Assembly: GCF_000698595.1 (NCBI RefSeq)
Contig: NZ_JFHC01000048.1
Location: forward strand, 1-64,000
Direction of reading: 5' to 3'
Length of the DNA stretch: 64,000 nucleotides
Source of the DNA: Caballeronia glathei
Lineage (GTDB): Bacteria > Pseudomonadota > Gammaproteobacteria > Burkholderiales > Burkholderiaceae
The notes under the pieces were generated by a model. That model saw only the letters and a program-made list of their open reading frames with translations. It was not told the DNA's origin and searched no databases. Of this stretch, positions 20,191-28,237 are shown piece after piece. The stretch's first letter is position 1, and each line of letters begins with the position of its first letter. Made by a program: the position numbers and the translations under genes.

Positions 20191-21516
20191 ATGAGTTTCA
20201 AGCCGTTGTTTCGCTCGATTTCCGCCGCGGCCGTCCTGGCTTTCGGCGTCAGCACGGCCGCGCAGGCCGCGACGGAAATCCAGTTCTGGCACGCGATGGA
20301 AGCCGCGCTCGGCGAACGCGTGAACGATATCGCGAACGATTTCAACGCGTCCCAGAGCGACTACAAGATCGTGCCGGTGTTCAAGGGCACCTACGACCAG
20401 ACGCTCGCCGCGGGCATCGCGGCGTATCGCAGCGGCAATGCGCCGGCCATCCTCCAGGTGTATGAGGTCGGCACGGCCACGATGATGCAGGCGAAAAAAG
20501 CGGTGATCCCGGTCTCGGACGTATTCAAGCAGGCAGGCGTGCCGCTCGACGAAAAGGCATTCGTGCCGACGATCTCGGGCTACTACAGCGACGCGAAGAC
20601 CGGCCACCTGATCTCGATGCCGTTCAACAGTTCGACGCCCGTTCTCTACTACAACAAGGAAGCGTTCAAGAAGGCCGGGCTCGATCCGAACCAGGCGCCG
20701 AAGACGTGGGCCGACGTCGAAGCCGATGCGAAGAAGCTGAAAGCGGCGGGCGTCTCGTGCGGCTATTCGTCGGGCTGGCAGAGCTGGATTCAGCTGGAGA
20801 ACTACAGCGCGTGGCATGCGGCGCCGTTCGCCACGGAGAACAACGGCTTCGACGGCGCCGACGCCAAGCTCGAATTCAACAAGCAGTTGCAGGTCGCGCA
20901 CATCCAGTTCCTGCAGAACATGGCGAAGGAAGGCACGTTCACCTATGTCGGGCGCAAGGACGAGCCGGTCTCGAAGTTCTATAGCGGCGACTGCGGGATC
21001 ATCACGAACTCGTCGGGCTCGCGCGCGACCATCAAGAAGTACGCCAAGTTCGATTTCGGCGTCGGCATGATGCCCTACGACGCGAGCGTGAAGGGTGCGC
21101 CGCAGAACGCGATCATCGGGGGCGCGAGCCTGTGGGTGCTCTCCGGCAAGGACCCGGCGGTCTACAAGGGCGTCGCGAAATTCCTCGCGTATCTGGCCTC
21201 GCCGCCCGTCGCGGCAAAGTGGCATCAGGACACCGGCTATCTGCCGGTCACGACGGCGGCCTACGAGCTGACGAAGAGCCAGGGCTTCTATGACAAGAAC
21301 CCCGGCGCGGACATCGCGATCAGGCAGATGTTGAACAAGCCGCCGCTCGCTTACACGAAGGGCCTGCGCCTCGGCAACATGCCGCAGATCCGCACGGTCG
21401 TCGACGAGGAGCTCGAGCAGGTCTGGGCGCAGAAGAAGTCGCCGAAGGAAGCGCTCGACGCGTCCGTCTCGCGCGGCGACGATCTGCTGCGCCGCTTCGA
21501 GAAGTCCGGCAGCTGA
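20191..21516 (+). CDS. ugpB: sn-Glycerol-3-phosphate ABC transporter, periplasmic binding protein
   Basis: Captures glycerol-3-phosphate or glycerophosphodiesters in the periplasm and delivers them to UgpAE. From the ATG at 20191, chosen because AAAAGGAGA lies just upstream and a signal peptide follows at once, the protein has 441 residues. The signal peptide ends AQA at 26, and mature [20 protein letters not shown] is typical of UgpB. It heads an operon ugpB-A-E-abm-C-Q. A strong stem-loop separates ugpB from ugpA, as in operons that make more binding protein than permease. I saw no convincing Pho box in the 48 bases upstream. Confidence 0.94.
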   Translation: MSFKPLFRSISAAAVLAFGVSTAAQAATEIQFWHAMEAALGERVNDIANDFNASQSDYKIVPVFKGTYDQTLAAGIAAYRSGNAPAILQVYEVGTATMMQAKKAVIPVSDVFKQAGVPLDEKAFVPTISGYYSDAKTGHLISMPFNSSTPVLYYNKEAFKKAGLDPNQAPKTWADVEADAKKLKAAGVSCGYSSGWQSWIQLENYSAWHAAPFATENNGFDGADAKLEFNKQLQVAHIQFLQNMAKEGTFTYVGRKDEPVSKFYSGDCGIITNSSGSRATIKKYAKFDFGVGMMPYDASVKGAPQNAIIGGASLWVLSGKDPAVYKGVAKFLAYLASPPVAAKWHQDTGYLPVTTAAYELTKSQGFYDKNPGADIAIRQMLNKPPLAYTKGLRLGNMPQIRTVVDEELEQVWAQKKSPKEALDASVSRGDDLLRRFEKSGS

Positions 21517-21524
21517 CCGGCTCG

Positions 21525-21572
21525 CGGCCGGGCGTCCGGAACACCGTTTTCGGACACGCCCGGCCGTTCTCT
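21525..21572 (+). terminator. Intercistronic stem-loop / partial terminator ugpB-ugpA
   Basis: A long GC stem (21525-21538 with 21551-21566, one bulged base; core CGGCCGGGCG / CGCCCGGCCG) is followed by TTCTCTTT. Its position between binding-protein and permease genes suggests a messenger stabiliser or attenuator rather than a full stop. Confidence 0.7.
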
Positions 21573-21593
21573 TTCCCGCTTCAGGAATCGCCG

Positions 21594-22478
21594 ATGGAAA
21601 AGCGGTCTCGTTTCAACACGAGCGTGTTGCCGTATCTGCTGGTGGCGCCCCAACTGGCGATCACGGCATTGTTCTTTCTGTGGCCCGCTGGCGAGGCGCT
21701 CTGGCAAGCCACGCAGAGCCAGGATGCGTTCGGCACGTCGAGCGAGTTCGTCGGGCTCGCGAATTTCAGGCAGCTTTTCAACGATCCGCTGTATCTGGCG
21801 TCGTTCAATACGACGCTGATCTTCTGCGCGCTCGTCACCGTGTCGGGCCTCGTGATTTCGCTGTTGCTCGCCGCCTGCGCCGATCGCGTGACGCGCGGCG
21901 CGAAGGCGTATCAGACGCTCCTGATCTGGCCGTACGCCGTCGCGCCCGCGATCGCCGCCGTGCTGTGGTCGTTCCTCTTCAATCCGAGCATCGGGCTCGT
22001 GACGTTCGCGCTCGCGAAGTTCGGCATCGTGTGGAATCACGCGCTCAACGGCTCGCAGGCGATGTTCCTCGTGGTGCTCGCGTCGGTGTGGAAGCAGGTG
22101 AGCTACAACTTCCTGTTCTTCTACGCGGGGCTCCAGGCAATTCCGCGCTCGCTGATCGAAGCCGCCGCGATCGACGGCGCCGGTCCGGTGCGCCGCTTCT
22201 TCGGCATCGCACTGCCGCTGCTGTCGCCGACGAGCTTCTTCCTGCTCGTCGTCAACCTCGTCTATGCGTTCTTCGACACCTTCCCGGTGATCGACGCCGC
22301 CACGGGCGGCGGTCCCGCGCAATCGACGAAGACGCTCATCTACAAGATCTTCACCGAAGGTTTCCAGGGCCTCGACATCGGCAGTTCGGGCGCGCAGTCG
22401 GTGGTGCTGATGGTGATCGTCGTCGCGCTGACGGTCGTGCAGTTCCGCTTCATCGAGCGCAGGGTGCAATACTCATGA
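21594..22478 (+). CDS. ugpA: sn-Glycerol-3-phosphate ABC transporter permease UgpA
   Basis: Inner-membrane permease subunit of the Ugp importer (MalF/MalG family). The 294 residues have six predicted membrane helices and the EAA loop that docks the ATPase, [20 protein letters not shown], at about 190-209. It starts 78 bases after ugpB beyond the hairpin, and its stop overlaps the ugpE ATG (ATGA). Confidence 0.95.
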   Translation: MEKRSRFNTSVLPYLLVAPQLAITALFFLWPAGEALWQATQSQDAFGTSSEFVGLANFRQLFNDPLYLASFNTTLIFCALVTVSGLVISLLLAACADRVTRGAKAYQTLLIWPYAVAPAIAAVLWSFLFNPSIGLVTFALAKFGIVWNHALNGSQAMFLVVLASVWKQVSYNFLFFYAGLQAIPRSLIEAAAIDGAGPVRRFFGIALPLLSPTSFFLLVVNLVYAFFDTFPVIDAATGGGPAQSTKTLIYKIFTEGFQGLDIGSSGAQSVVLMVIVVALTVVQFRFIERRVQYS

Positions 22479-23320
22479 TCGAGAATCGCCGCGGTTTCGA
22501 CATCTTTTGCCATGCGGTGCTGATCGCAGGCGTCGCGCTCGTCGTGTTTCCGGTGTACGTCGCGTTCTGCGCGGCCACGATGAGCGAGAAAGAAGTGTTC
22601 AGCGTGCCGCTTTCGCTGATTCCGAGCACGCATCTGTTCGAGAACATCGCGAACATCTGGACGCATGGCAGCGGCAACGCGGCGGCGCCGTTCGGGCGCA
22701 TGCTGGCGAACAGCCTCGTGATGGCGCTCGTGATCTCGGTCGGCAAGATCGCCGTGTCGATGATCTCCGCCTACGCGATCGTGTTCTTCCGCTTCCCGTT
22801 CAAGAATCTCGCGTTCTGGCTGATCTTCGTCACGCTGATGCTGCCCGTCGAGGTGCGGATCTTCCCGACCGTCGAAGTCGTCTCCTCGATGCATCTTTCG
22901 AACACGTACGCGGGCCTGACGCTGCCGCTCATCGCCTCGGCCACGGCGACGTTCCTGTTCCGCCAGTTCTTCATGACGCTGCCCGACGAACTGATGGAAG
23001 CGGCGCGCATCGACGGCGCGGGCCCGCTGCGTTTTTTCTGGGACGTCGTGCTGCCGCTATCGAAGACGAATATCGCGGCACTGTTCGTCATCACGTTCAT
23101 CTATGGCTGGAACCAGTATCTGTGGCCGATCCTGATCACGAGCCAGCAGTCGCTGCAGACGGCGGTGGTCGGCATCAAGAGCATGATCGCCTCGGGCGAT
23201 ACCGCAACGGAATGGCACCTCGTGATGAGCGCCACGCTGCTCGCGATGCTGCCGCCGCTCGTCGTCGTGCTGGCGATGCAGCGCTGGTTCGTGCGCGGTC
23301 TCGTCGATTCGGAAAAATAA
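22475..23320 (+). CDS. ugpE: sn-Glycerol-3-phosphate ABC transporter permease UgpE
   Basis: Second permease of the importer. The 281 residues have six membrane helices and the EAA loop [20 protein letters not shown]. The start was placed at the ATG that overlaps the ugpA stop; the longer upstream frame lies inside ugpA. The monooxygenase-fold gene follows after 18 bases with a good ribosome-binding site (AAGGAG). Confidence 0.95.
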   Translation: MIENRRGFDIFCHAVLIAGVALVVFPVYVAFCAATMSEKEVFSVPLSLIPSTHLFENIANIWTHGSGNAAAPFGRMLANSLVMALVISVGKIAVSMISAYAIVFFRFPFKNLAFWLIFVTLMLPVEVRIFPTVEVVSSMHLSNTYAGLTLPLIASATATFLFRQFFMTLPDELMEAARIDGAGPLRFFWDVVLPLSKTNIAALFVITFIYGWNQYLWPILITSQQSLQTAVVGIKSMIASGDTATEWHLVMSATLLAMLPPLVVVLAMQRWFVRGLVDSEK

Positions 23321-23338
23321 CAAGGAGCGTTCTGGAAC

Positions 23339-23650
23339 ATGATTCTCGAAATTGCACAACTGCCGGTGAAATCCGGCGAGGAAGCCGCATTCGAAGCGGC
23401 GTTCGATGAAGCGCAGAAAATCATCGCCGCGCAGCCCGGCTACCGCTCGCACGAACTCGTGCGCGGCGCCGATGCCGACAACGGCTCGCGCTACGTGCTG
23501 CTCGTGCGCTGGGATTCCGTCGAGGCGCACGACCCGGGCTTTCGCAGCTCGGCGGACTACCAGAAGTGGCGCGCACTGCTGCATCGCTTCTACGAACCCG
23601 GCATCGCGGTCGCGCATTTCGCGACGGCCGCTGGCGCGCTCAAAGGCTAG
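23339..23650 (+). CDS. Antibiotic-biosynthesis-monooxygenase (ABM) fold protein in the ugp operon
   Basis: A 103-residue protein of the ABM/dimeric alpha-beta barrel superfamily: a first strand MILEIAQLPVKSGEEAAFEAA-like start, a central GYRSHELVRG and YVLLVRWDSVEAHDPGFR, and a final helix with FYEPG. Such proteins act as small oxygenases, haem or quinol-modifying enzymes, or have no known activity; nothing here identifies a substrate. It lies between ugpE (18 bases) and ugpC (3 bases), so it is cotranscribed with the transporter. A role in glycerophosphodiester use is only inference. Confidence 0.8.
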   Translation: MILEIAQLPVKSGEEAAFEAAFDEAQKIIAAQPGYRSHELVRGADADNGSRYVLLVRWDSVEAHDPGFRSSADYQKWRALLHRFYEPGIAVAHFATAAGALKG

Positions 23651-23653
23651 CCG

Positions 23654-24739
23654 ATGGCCGCGCTGACTCTCAACGCCGTCAAGAAGACCTACGACGGCAA
23701 GCAGTTCGTGCTGCACGGCATCGACGTGGCGGTCGAGGACGGCGAGTTTGTCGTGATGGTCGGGCCGTCGGGCTGCGGCAAGTCGACATTGCTGCGCATG
23801 GTCGCGGGGCTGGAAAGCGTGTCGGAGGGCACGATTTCGATCGGCGACAGGGTGGTGAACCGGCTGGAGCCGAAGGACCGCGACATCGCAATGGTGTTCC
23901 AGAACTACGCGCTCTATCCGCACATGAGCGTCGCGCAGAACATGGCGTACGCGCTGAAGATCGGCGGCGTGGACCGCGCGACGATCGACAGGCGCGTGGC
24001 GAACGCCGCGCGCATACTCGAACTGGAACCGCTCCTCGGGCGCAAGCCGCGCGAGCTGTCGGGCGGGCAGCGGCAGCGCGTCGCGATGGGCCGCGCGATC
24101 GTGCGCGAGCCGGCGGTGTTTCTGTTCGACGAGCCGCTGTCGAATCTCGACGCGAAACTGCGCGTGCAGATGCGCCTTGAGATCCAGCGCCTGCACGCGC
24201 GCCTGTCGACGACGAGCCTCTACGTCACGCACGACCAGATCGAGGCGATGACGCTCGCGCAGCGCGTGATCGTGATGAATCGCGGGCACGCGGAGCAGAT
24301 CGGCGCGCCGACCGAGGTCTACGAGCGCCCGGCGACGGTGTTCGTCGCGAGCTTCATCGGCTCGCCAGCGATGAATCTGCTCGAAGGCCGCGCATCCGAT
24401 GACGGTTCTGTGTTCGAAGTGGCAGGCAACGGGCCGAAACTGCCTCTCGCCGGCGTGCAGGGCATGGGCCGCGAGATGAACGGGCGCGAGTGGATCGTCG
24501 GCATCCGGCCGGAGCACATGACGCCGGGGCAGCCGGGCATCGCGCACGTCACGCTGAATGTGGACTCGTGCGAGTTGCTGGGCGCCGATAATCTGGCTCA
24601 TGGCAAGTGGGGAGAGCACGATGTGGCGGTGCGTCTGCCACACGCGCACCGGCCGGAGCCCGGCTGCGCGCTGCAGGTAGCAGTGCCCGCGCACCGCCTG
24701 CATTTCTTCGACCCGGCGACCGGCCTGCGCGCCAACTGA
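23654..24739 (+). CDS. ugpC: sn-Glycerol-3-phosphate ABC transporter ATPase UgpC
   Basis: ATPase that drives the Ugp importer. The 361 residues contain Walker [10 protein letters not shown], the Q-loop, signature [15 protein letters not shown] and Walker [13 protein letters not shown], then a C-terminal MalK/TOBE-type regulatory domain (about 240-361). In E. coli this domain mediates control by phosphate and by the partner UgpQ, which is encoded next here. It begins three bases after the ABM gene. Confidence 0.95.
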   Translation: MAALTLNAVKKTYDGKQFVLHGIDVAVEDGEFVVMVGPSGCGKSTLLRMVAGLESVSEGTISIGDRVVNRLEPKDRDIAMVFQNYALYPHMSVAQNMAYALKIGGVDRATIDRRVANAARILELEPLLGRKPRELSGGQRQRVAMGRAIVREPAVFLFDEPLSNLDAKLRVQMRLEIQRLHARLSTTSLYVTHDQIEAMTLAQRVIVMNRGHAEQIGAPTEVYERPATVFVASFIGSPAMNLLEGRASDDGSVFEVAGNGPKLPLAGVQGMGREMNGREWIVGIRPEHMTPGQPGIAHVTLNVDSCELLGADNLAHGKWGEHDVAVRLPHAHRPEPGCALQVAVPAHRLHFFDPATGLRAN

Positions 24740-24752
24740 AGGGGGGCTCATC

Positions 24753-25496
24753 ATGAGAACCTGGCCTTATCCGCGCATCGTCGCGCATCGCGGCGGCGGC
24801 AAGCTCGCGCCCGAGAACACGCTCGAAGCCATCGATGCCGGCGCGCGTCTCGGCCTGAAGATGATCGAATTCGACGCGAAGCTCTCGGCTGACAATGTCG
24901 TTTTCCTGCTGCACGACGACGTCGTCGACCGCACGTCGAACGGACGCGGCCCCGCGCGCATGATGACCTACGCGCAGTTGAGCGCGCTCGACGCCGGCAG
25001 CTGGTTCGACGGGAAGTTCGCGGGCGCGCGCATGCCCACGCTCGAACAGGTGGCCGCGCGCTGCAAGGCGCTCGGGCTCGCGGCGAACGTCGAGATCAAG
25101 CCGTGCCCGGGGCGAGACGAGGAAACGGGGCGGCTCGTGGCACGCGAGGCGGCGCGTCTGTGGGCCGACATGGAGCCCGCACCGCTCTTGTCGTCGTTCT
25201 CGTTCGCGGCGCTCGCGGCGGCTCGCGACGCCGCGCCCGACCTGCCGCGCGGCATGCTCTACGAAGAGATTCCCGACGACTGGCGCGCGCAGACGGCGGC
25301 GCTCGCGTGCGTGTCGCTGCACGCCGATCATCGGCGGCTGAACGAGCGCCTCGTGGCCGACATCCGGGATTCGGGGCTGCGCATACTCGCCTATACCGTC
25401 AACGATCCCGAGCGCGCGCGGTTGCTCGCACAGTGGGGCGTCGATGCGATCTGCACGGACCGCATCGATCTCATCGGGGCAGATTTCGCCGATTAG
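24753..25496 (+). CDS. ugpQ: Glycerophosphodiester phosphodiesterase UgpQ
   Basis: Cytoplasmic enzyme that hydrolyses glycerophosphodiesters to glycerol-3-phosphate and alcohol. The 247 residues show the GDPD active site: HRGGGKLAPENT with the catalytic histidine, IEFDAKLSADNVVFLLHDD with the metal ligands and second histidine, and NVEIKP. The absence of a signal peptide agrees with the ugp-coupled cytoplasmic type. It is the last gene of the operon and is closed by a strong terminator. Confidence 0.95.
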   Translation: MRTWPYPRIVAHRGGGKLAPENTLEAIDAGARLGLKMIEFDAKLSADNVVFLLHDDVVDRTSNGRGPARMMTYAQLSALDAGSWFDGKFAGARMPTLEQVAARCKALGLAANVEIKPCPGRDEETGRLVAREAARLWADMEPAPLLSSFSFAALAAARDAAPDLPRGMLYEEIPDDWRAQTAALACVSLHADHRRLNERLVADIRDSGLRILAYTVNDPERARLLAQWGVDAICTDRIDLIGADFAD

Positions 25497-25518
25497 CGAA
25501 ACCTCGAAACGATCATGC

Positions 25519-25560
25519 AAAAACGCGCGCCGGAACGTGGTTCCGCCGCGCGTTTTCTTT
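25519..25560. terminator. Bidirectional terminator ugpQ / DUF883 gene
   Basis: A 15-16 bp stem (AAAACGCGCGCCGGAA with TTCCGCCGCGCGTTTT, one mismatch) is flanked by A and T runs. It serves the two convergent genes. Confidence 0.85.
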
Positions 25561-25573
25561 ATGCAAGTCAGCT

Positions 25574-25954
25574 TCAGGAGCGGACTCGCGCCAGCAACAC
25601 GCCCGCGACCAAAGCCAGGCCGCCCACCAGGGCGATGGTTTGCCATGGCTTTTCGTGAAGGTAGGCATCGGCGTCAGAGAGTGCGGCGCCGGCACGCTCG
25701 CGCACGGCCTGATGCGTGTCATTCAGACGCGCCCTCGCGGTATCGAGGCGCTTGCTCAGTTGCGCGCGCAGTGCCGCGACATCGGCTTGCGTGCCGTCCG
25801 AGAGCGTCTCTTCCAGTTCCGACAACAGCGTGCGCAGTTCGCTGCCGATGTCTTCTGCGGCTTCTCGGCCATGGCGCGCGATGCGACGGGCGCGACGGCT
25901 CGTGCTGCTCCATGAATCTCCGATGGCGTCTCGCGTATTGGGAAGTGCGTTCAT
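25574..25954 (-). CDS. DUF883 family membrane-anchored protein (ElaB/YqjD-like)
   Basis: A 126-residue protein: a helical, charged, probably coiled-coil body (DVAALRAQLSKRLDTARARL and similar) and a single C-terminal membrane helix (about 105-122) ending in VLLARVRS. This is the layout of E. coli ElaB/YqjD, tail-anchored inner-membrane proteins that bind ribosomes in stationary phase. The start at 25954 follows a GGAG ribosome-binding site on the minus strand; the frame extends upstream to 26161 without family character. No operon partner is seen. Confidence 0.85.
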   Translation of the reverse strand: MNALPNTRDAIGDSWSSTSRRARRIARHGREAAEDIGSELRTLLSELEETLSDGTQADVAALRAQLSKRLDTARARLNDTHQAVRERAGAALSDADAYLHEKPWQTIALVGGLALVAGVLLARVRS

Positions 25955-26187
25955 AGGATCGCTCCGTCGATGGATGAGTCGTGGATGGGCCGCTCGTTGC
26001 GGCGGGGAAACGACTAATGCAGCAAGTTCGATGCCGATTCGCGGCCGGCGTTCCCTTCGGCGGCCTCGTGCGGCGCGTGGCCGTGCGGACCGCCCCGATG
26101 CCGGGCAAGCTTTGCGCGAAGGGTGCGTAAGAAATGCAATCAGCGCTCGCGCGTCAGTCACATTTACACGTGCTCACGTGGCAAGCC

Positions 26188-26231
26188 CAAAAATCAAAAC
26201 GCCGCCAGGCAACAAAAGGCACGGCGGCGTT
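26188..26231 (-). terminator. Terminator of the ompW-like gene
   Basis: Read on the minus strand, AACGCCGCC (26223-26231) pairs with GGCGGCGTT (26198-26206) across a 16-base loop, followed by TTGATTTTT. Confidence 0.75.
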
Positions 26232-26283
26232 CGATCATTCCACATCTGTGATGCGGACGCGATGCAAGTACGCTTATCAGGCG

Positions 26284-27009
26284 TCAGAAGCGATAGCCAA
26301 CACGCAGATAAGTAACGATCGGATTGAGCGTAATCTTCGCCTCTGATTTAACGTTGAGCGTGCCGACCGGTGTTTGCGCCTGCGTGTTGAGCTTTGCTGT
26401 GGCCTTCATGGGAATGAATGAAACAGAAAACCCTGCGAACCAATGTTCCGTGAATGCATACGTGAAGCCGGCATTAAAAACCGGTGCCCAAGAACTATCC
26501 GTGTCGACGTCGGTCGGACCATGCAGCACGCCGTTCTGGAACTCGCTGTTCGTGATCTTCGCGTCGGTGAACCATGTACGCGTGACGCCCATTCCGACAT
26601 ACGGACGGAACTTCGCTTGCGGAGCATTGAAAAAGAACTTGAAGAGAAGCGTCGGGCTCCACTGCTTCGCGGTACCGATCGTGCCATAGCGTGCGAACGA
26701 GCCCGTGCCGTTCAAGTCGAACTTGGGTGGCACACCCATTTCGAGTTCGGTTGCGACATGGTCGGTGACGAAGTATCCGACGGTGAAGCCGATGGTGTCG
26801 GCATCGGAAAGACCGGCTCCCGTGTTCGGCACGGTGATATTGACCGGAGATCCGCCTACACTTGTTTCTTTGAGTGGTGTGCTGCTGTCCTGCGGTGCGA
26901 GGTGAAACCAGCCTGTCGTGACGTAGATAGATCCCGCTGATTGGGCATGCGCTGCAGTCGATACCAGTGCAAACGCCGCTGCTCCTGTAATGGCTTGTTT
27001 TATTTTCAA
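26284..27009 (-). CDS. OmpW family outer-membrane protein
   Basis: Eight-strand beta-barrel of the OmpW/AlkL family, which lets small hydrophobic compounds cross the outer membrane. From a TTG start at 27009 the protein has 241 residues; this start is favoured because GGAGGAG lies six bases before it, and the five-codon-longer alternative would place that sequence inside the gene. The signal peptide ends AHA. Family features include YVTTGWFHLAPQDS, a repeated aromatic strand pattern, FRPYVGMGVTRTWF and the terminal YLRVGYRF with final phenylalanine. Base composition is visibly less GC-rich than its neighbours, suggesting acquisition or relaxed codon use. Confidence 0.9.
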   Translation of the reverse strand: MKIKQAITGAAAFALVSTAAHAQSAGSIYVTTGWFHLAPQDSSTPLKETSVGGSPVNITVPNTGAGLSDADTIGFTVGYFVTDHVATELEMGVPPKFDLNGTGSFARYGTIGTAKQWSPTLLFKFFFNAPQAKFRPYVGMGVTRTWFTDAKITNSEFQNGVLHGPTDVDTDSSWAPVFNAGFTYAFTEHWFAGFSVSFIPMKATAKLNTQAQTPVGTLNVKSEAKITLNPIVTYLRVGYRF

Positions 27010-27068
27010 TTTGTGCTCCTCCAAAAAGCACGCTCATTATGAACACAACATTTCAAAGTAACCATAGC

Positions 27069-27106
27069 GAAGCCGTAGAGCATTTTCCCTAGGCTGGAAG
27101 CGGCTT
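27069..27106. repeat. Inverted repeat upstream of the RAYT-like gene
   Basis: GAAGCCG (27069-27075) and CGGCTTC (27100-27106) form a 7-bp stem around 24 bases that contain CCCTAGG. A GTAG follows within the left arm (27074-27077). It lies 104 bases before the RAYT-like start and could be a degenerate REP element; a single copy is seen in this window. Confidence 0.35.
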
Positions 27107-27209
27107 CAGGACTAGGTTGCGCGGCGTTTGGCATTGCTTTTTTCGACTGTCGGTGCGACCAAGAGGACCCCTACGGGTGAACACTAACGCGACCAACGGA
27201 TAACCCAGC

Positions 27210-27917
27210 ATGGCACGGCTTGCACGACTCTATGTTCCCGAACAGCCGCAGCATGTCATCCTGCGCGGTCTCGACCAGCAGCCCGCTTTCGTCGACGACC
27301 AGGACTACGAGCTCTTCATCGACTGCCTGAGAACGGCGTCTCGCGATCACCAGCTTTCCATTCACGCCTATGCACTGATGCCCGGCGCCGTGCACCTGCT
27401 CGTCACGCCACGCGACGAATCGAGCCTGCCCAAGGCGATGCAGGCGGTCGGCCGTCGCTACGTCGCGCATTTCAATCGCCGTTACACGCGGCGGGGCACA
27501 CTTTGGGAAGGCCGCTATCGCGCAACGGTGATCGAGGGCGAGCGTTACTTCCTGCTTGCGAGCCGCGTCGTGGAGATGGCGCCGGTGCGCGCGCAGCTCG
27601 CCGCGACGCCGCAGGACTACAAGTGGTCCAGCTATCGGCATCACATCGGCCTCACGCTCGACAGCCTCATCACCGACCATCCGCTCTACTGGTCGCTCGG
27701 CAATACGCCGTTCGAACGTCAGCATGCTTACAAGGAACTGTGCGAGCAGCCGCTCGACGAACGCGAAGCGAATCGTCTCCTGCAAGCAACGCTCAAGGGA
27801 TGGGTGCTCGGCAGCGATTCGTACCGGGAATGGGCAGGGCGTGCCGCGAACCGGCGCGTGTCGCCTCTGCCGCGCGGCCGGCCGAGAAAGGTGCGTGAAA
27901 CTCCCCAGACTCAATAA
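27210..27917 (+). CDS. RAYT-like (Y1 transposase fold) protein with degenerate active site
   Basis: A 235-residue relative of REP-associated tyrosine transposases. Family landmarks: HVILRGLDQQPAF, HAYALMPGAVHLLVTP, GTLWEGRYRATVIEGERYF and YKWSSY. In active members the HUH motif reads N-H-V-H and the nucleophile is the tyrosine of Y-(I/V)-x-L-N-P-V-R. Here the first histidine is A60 (only H62 remains) and the tyrosine position is V120 (RVVEMAPVRAQL), so catalysis is unlikely. The C-terminus has an AT-hook-like PRGRPRK (221-227). It lies 320 bases before gltB on the same strand. The frame is intact, which argues for a retained, non-transposing role such as DNA binding; that is inference. Confidence 0.85.
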   Translation: MARLARLYVPEQPQHVILRGLDQQPAFVDDQDYELFIDCLRTASRDHQLSIHAYALMPGAVHLLVTPRDESSLPKAMQAVGRRYVAHFNRRYTRRGTLWEGRYRATVIEGERYFLLASRVVEMAPVRAQLAATPQDYKWSSYRHHIGLTLDSLITDHPLYWSLGNTPFERQHAYKELCEQPLDEREANRLLQATLKGWVLGSDSYREWAGRAANRRVSPLPRGRPRKVRETPQTQ

Positions 27918-28237
27918 CGGCGCGGTGACGGAAAGCTGTAGCGATTTATGAAACGGTGTCTCGAAATATCGCGGTGCCGTTTTTATTTGTTTGCTTACGA
28001 TATGGCACCAATTAAATGGGGCATCTTTGCACCATACCGATAATAGGTGTCAGATCATCATGTTTTATTTGCCATCCTTTTGATTCGTCGCGTATATTTC
28101 GATTTCCGGCGGTTTGGGGCGCAGCGCGCCCGGTGCACGACCGGCTTCGCGGCTTCGAATCGAGTCTCAAACGAAGGCGCGGGCGACAAAAAAATGGTTC
28201 AACGGCCGATTGGCCCCTCACAGAAGACGGTGTCCCC
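27918..28237 (+). other. AT-richer leader region of gltB
   Basis: These 320 bases hold no gene. They contain a weak terminator-like hairpin after the RAYT-like gene (AACGG near 27952 with CCGTTTTT ending near 27985). GGTGCC at about 27973-27978 could also pair with GGCACC at about 28004-28009. A plausible sigma-70 promoter lies at 28069-28098, followed by a leader of about 130 bases. The stretch from about 27950 to 28100 is clearly richer in A and T than the surroundings. Confidence 0.6.
28069..28098 (+). promoter_or_regulatory. Probable sigma-70 promoter of gltBD
   Basis: TTGCCA (28069-28074) and TATATT (28093-28098), each one base off consensus, with an 18-base spacer. Transcription would start near 28105, giving a leader of about 130 nucleotides before gltB. 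Confidence 0.5.

Noticed and set aside
28017-28031. Sigma-54-like promoter (TGGGGCA...TTGCA) before gltB
   Set aside because: The GG-to-GC spacing is one base short of the invariant distance, which normally abolishes sigma-54 promoters, and a better sigma-70 promoter lies at 28069-28098.
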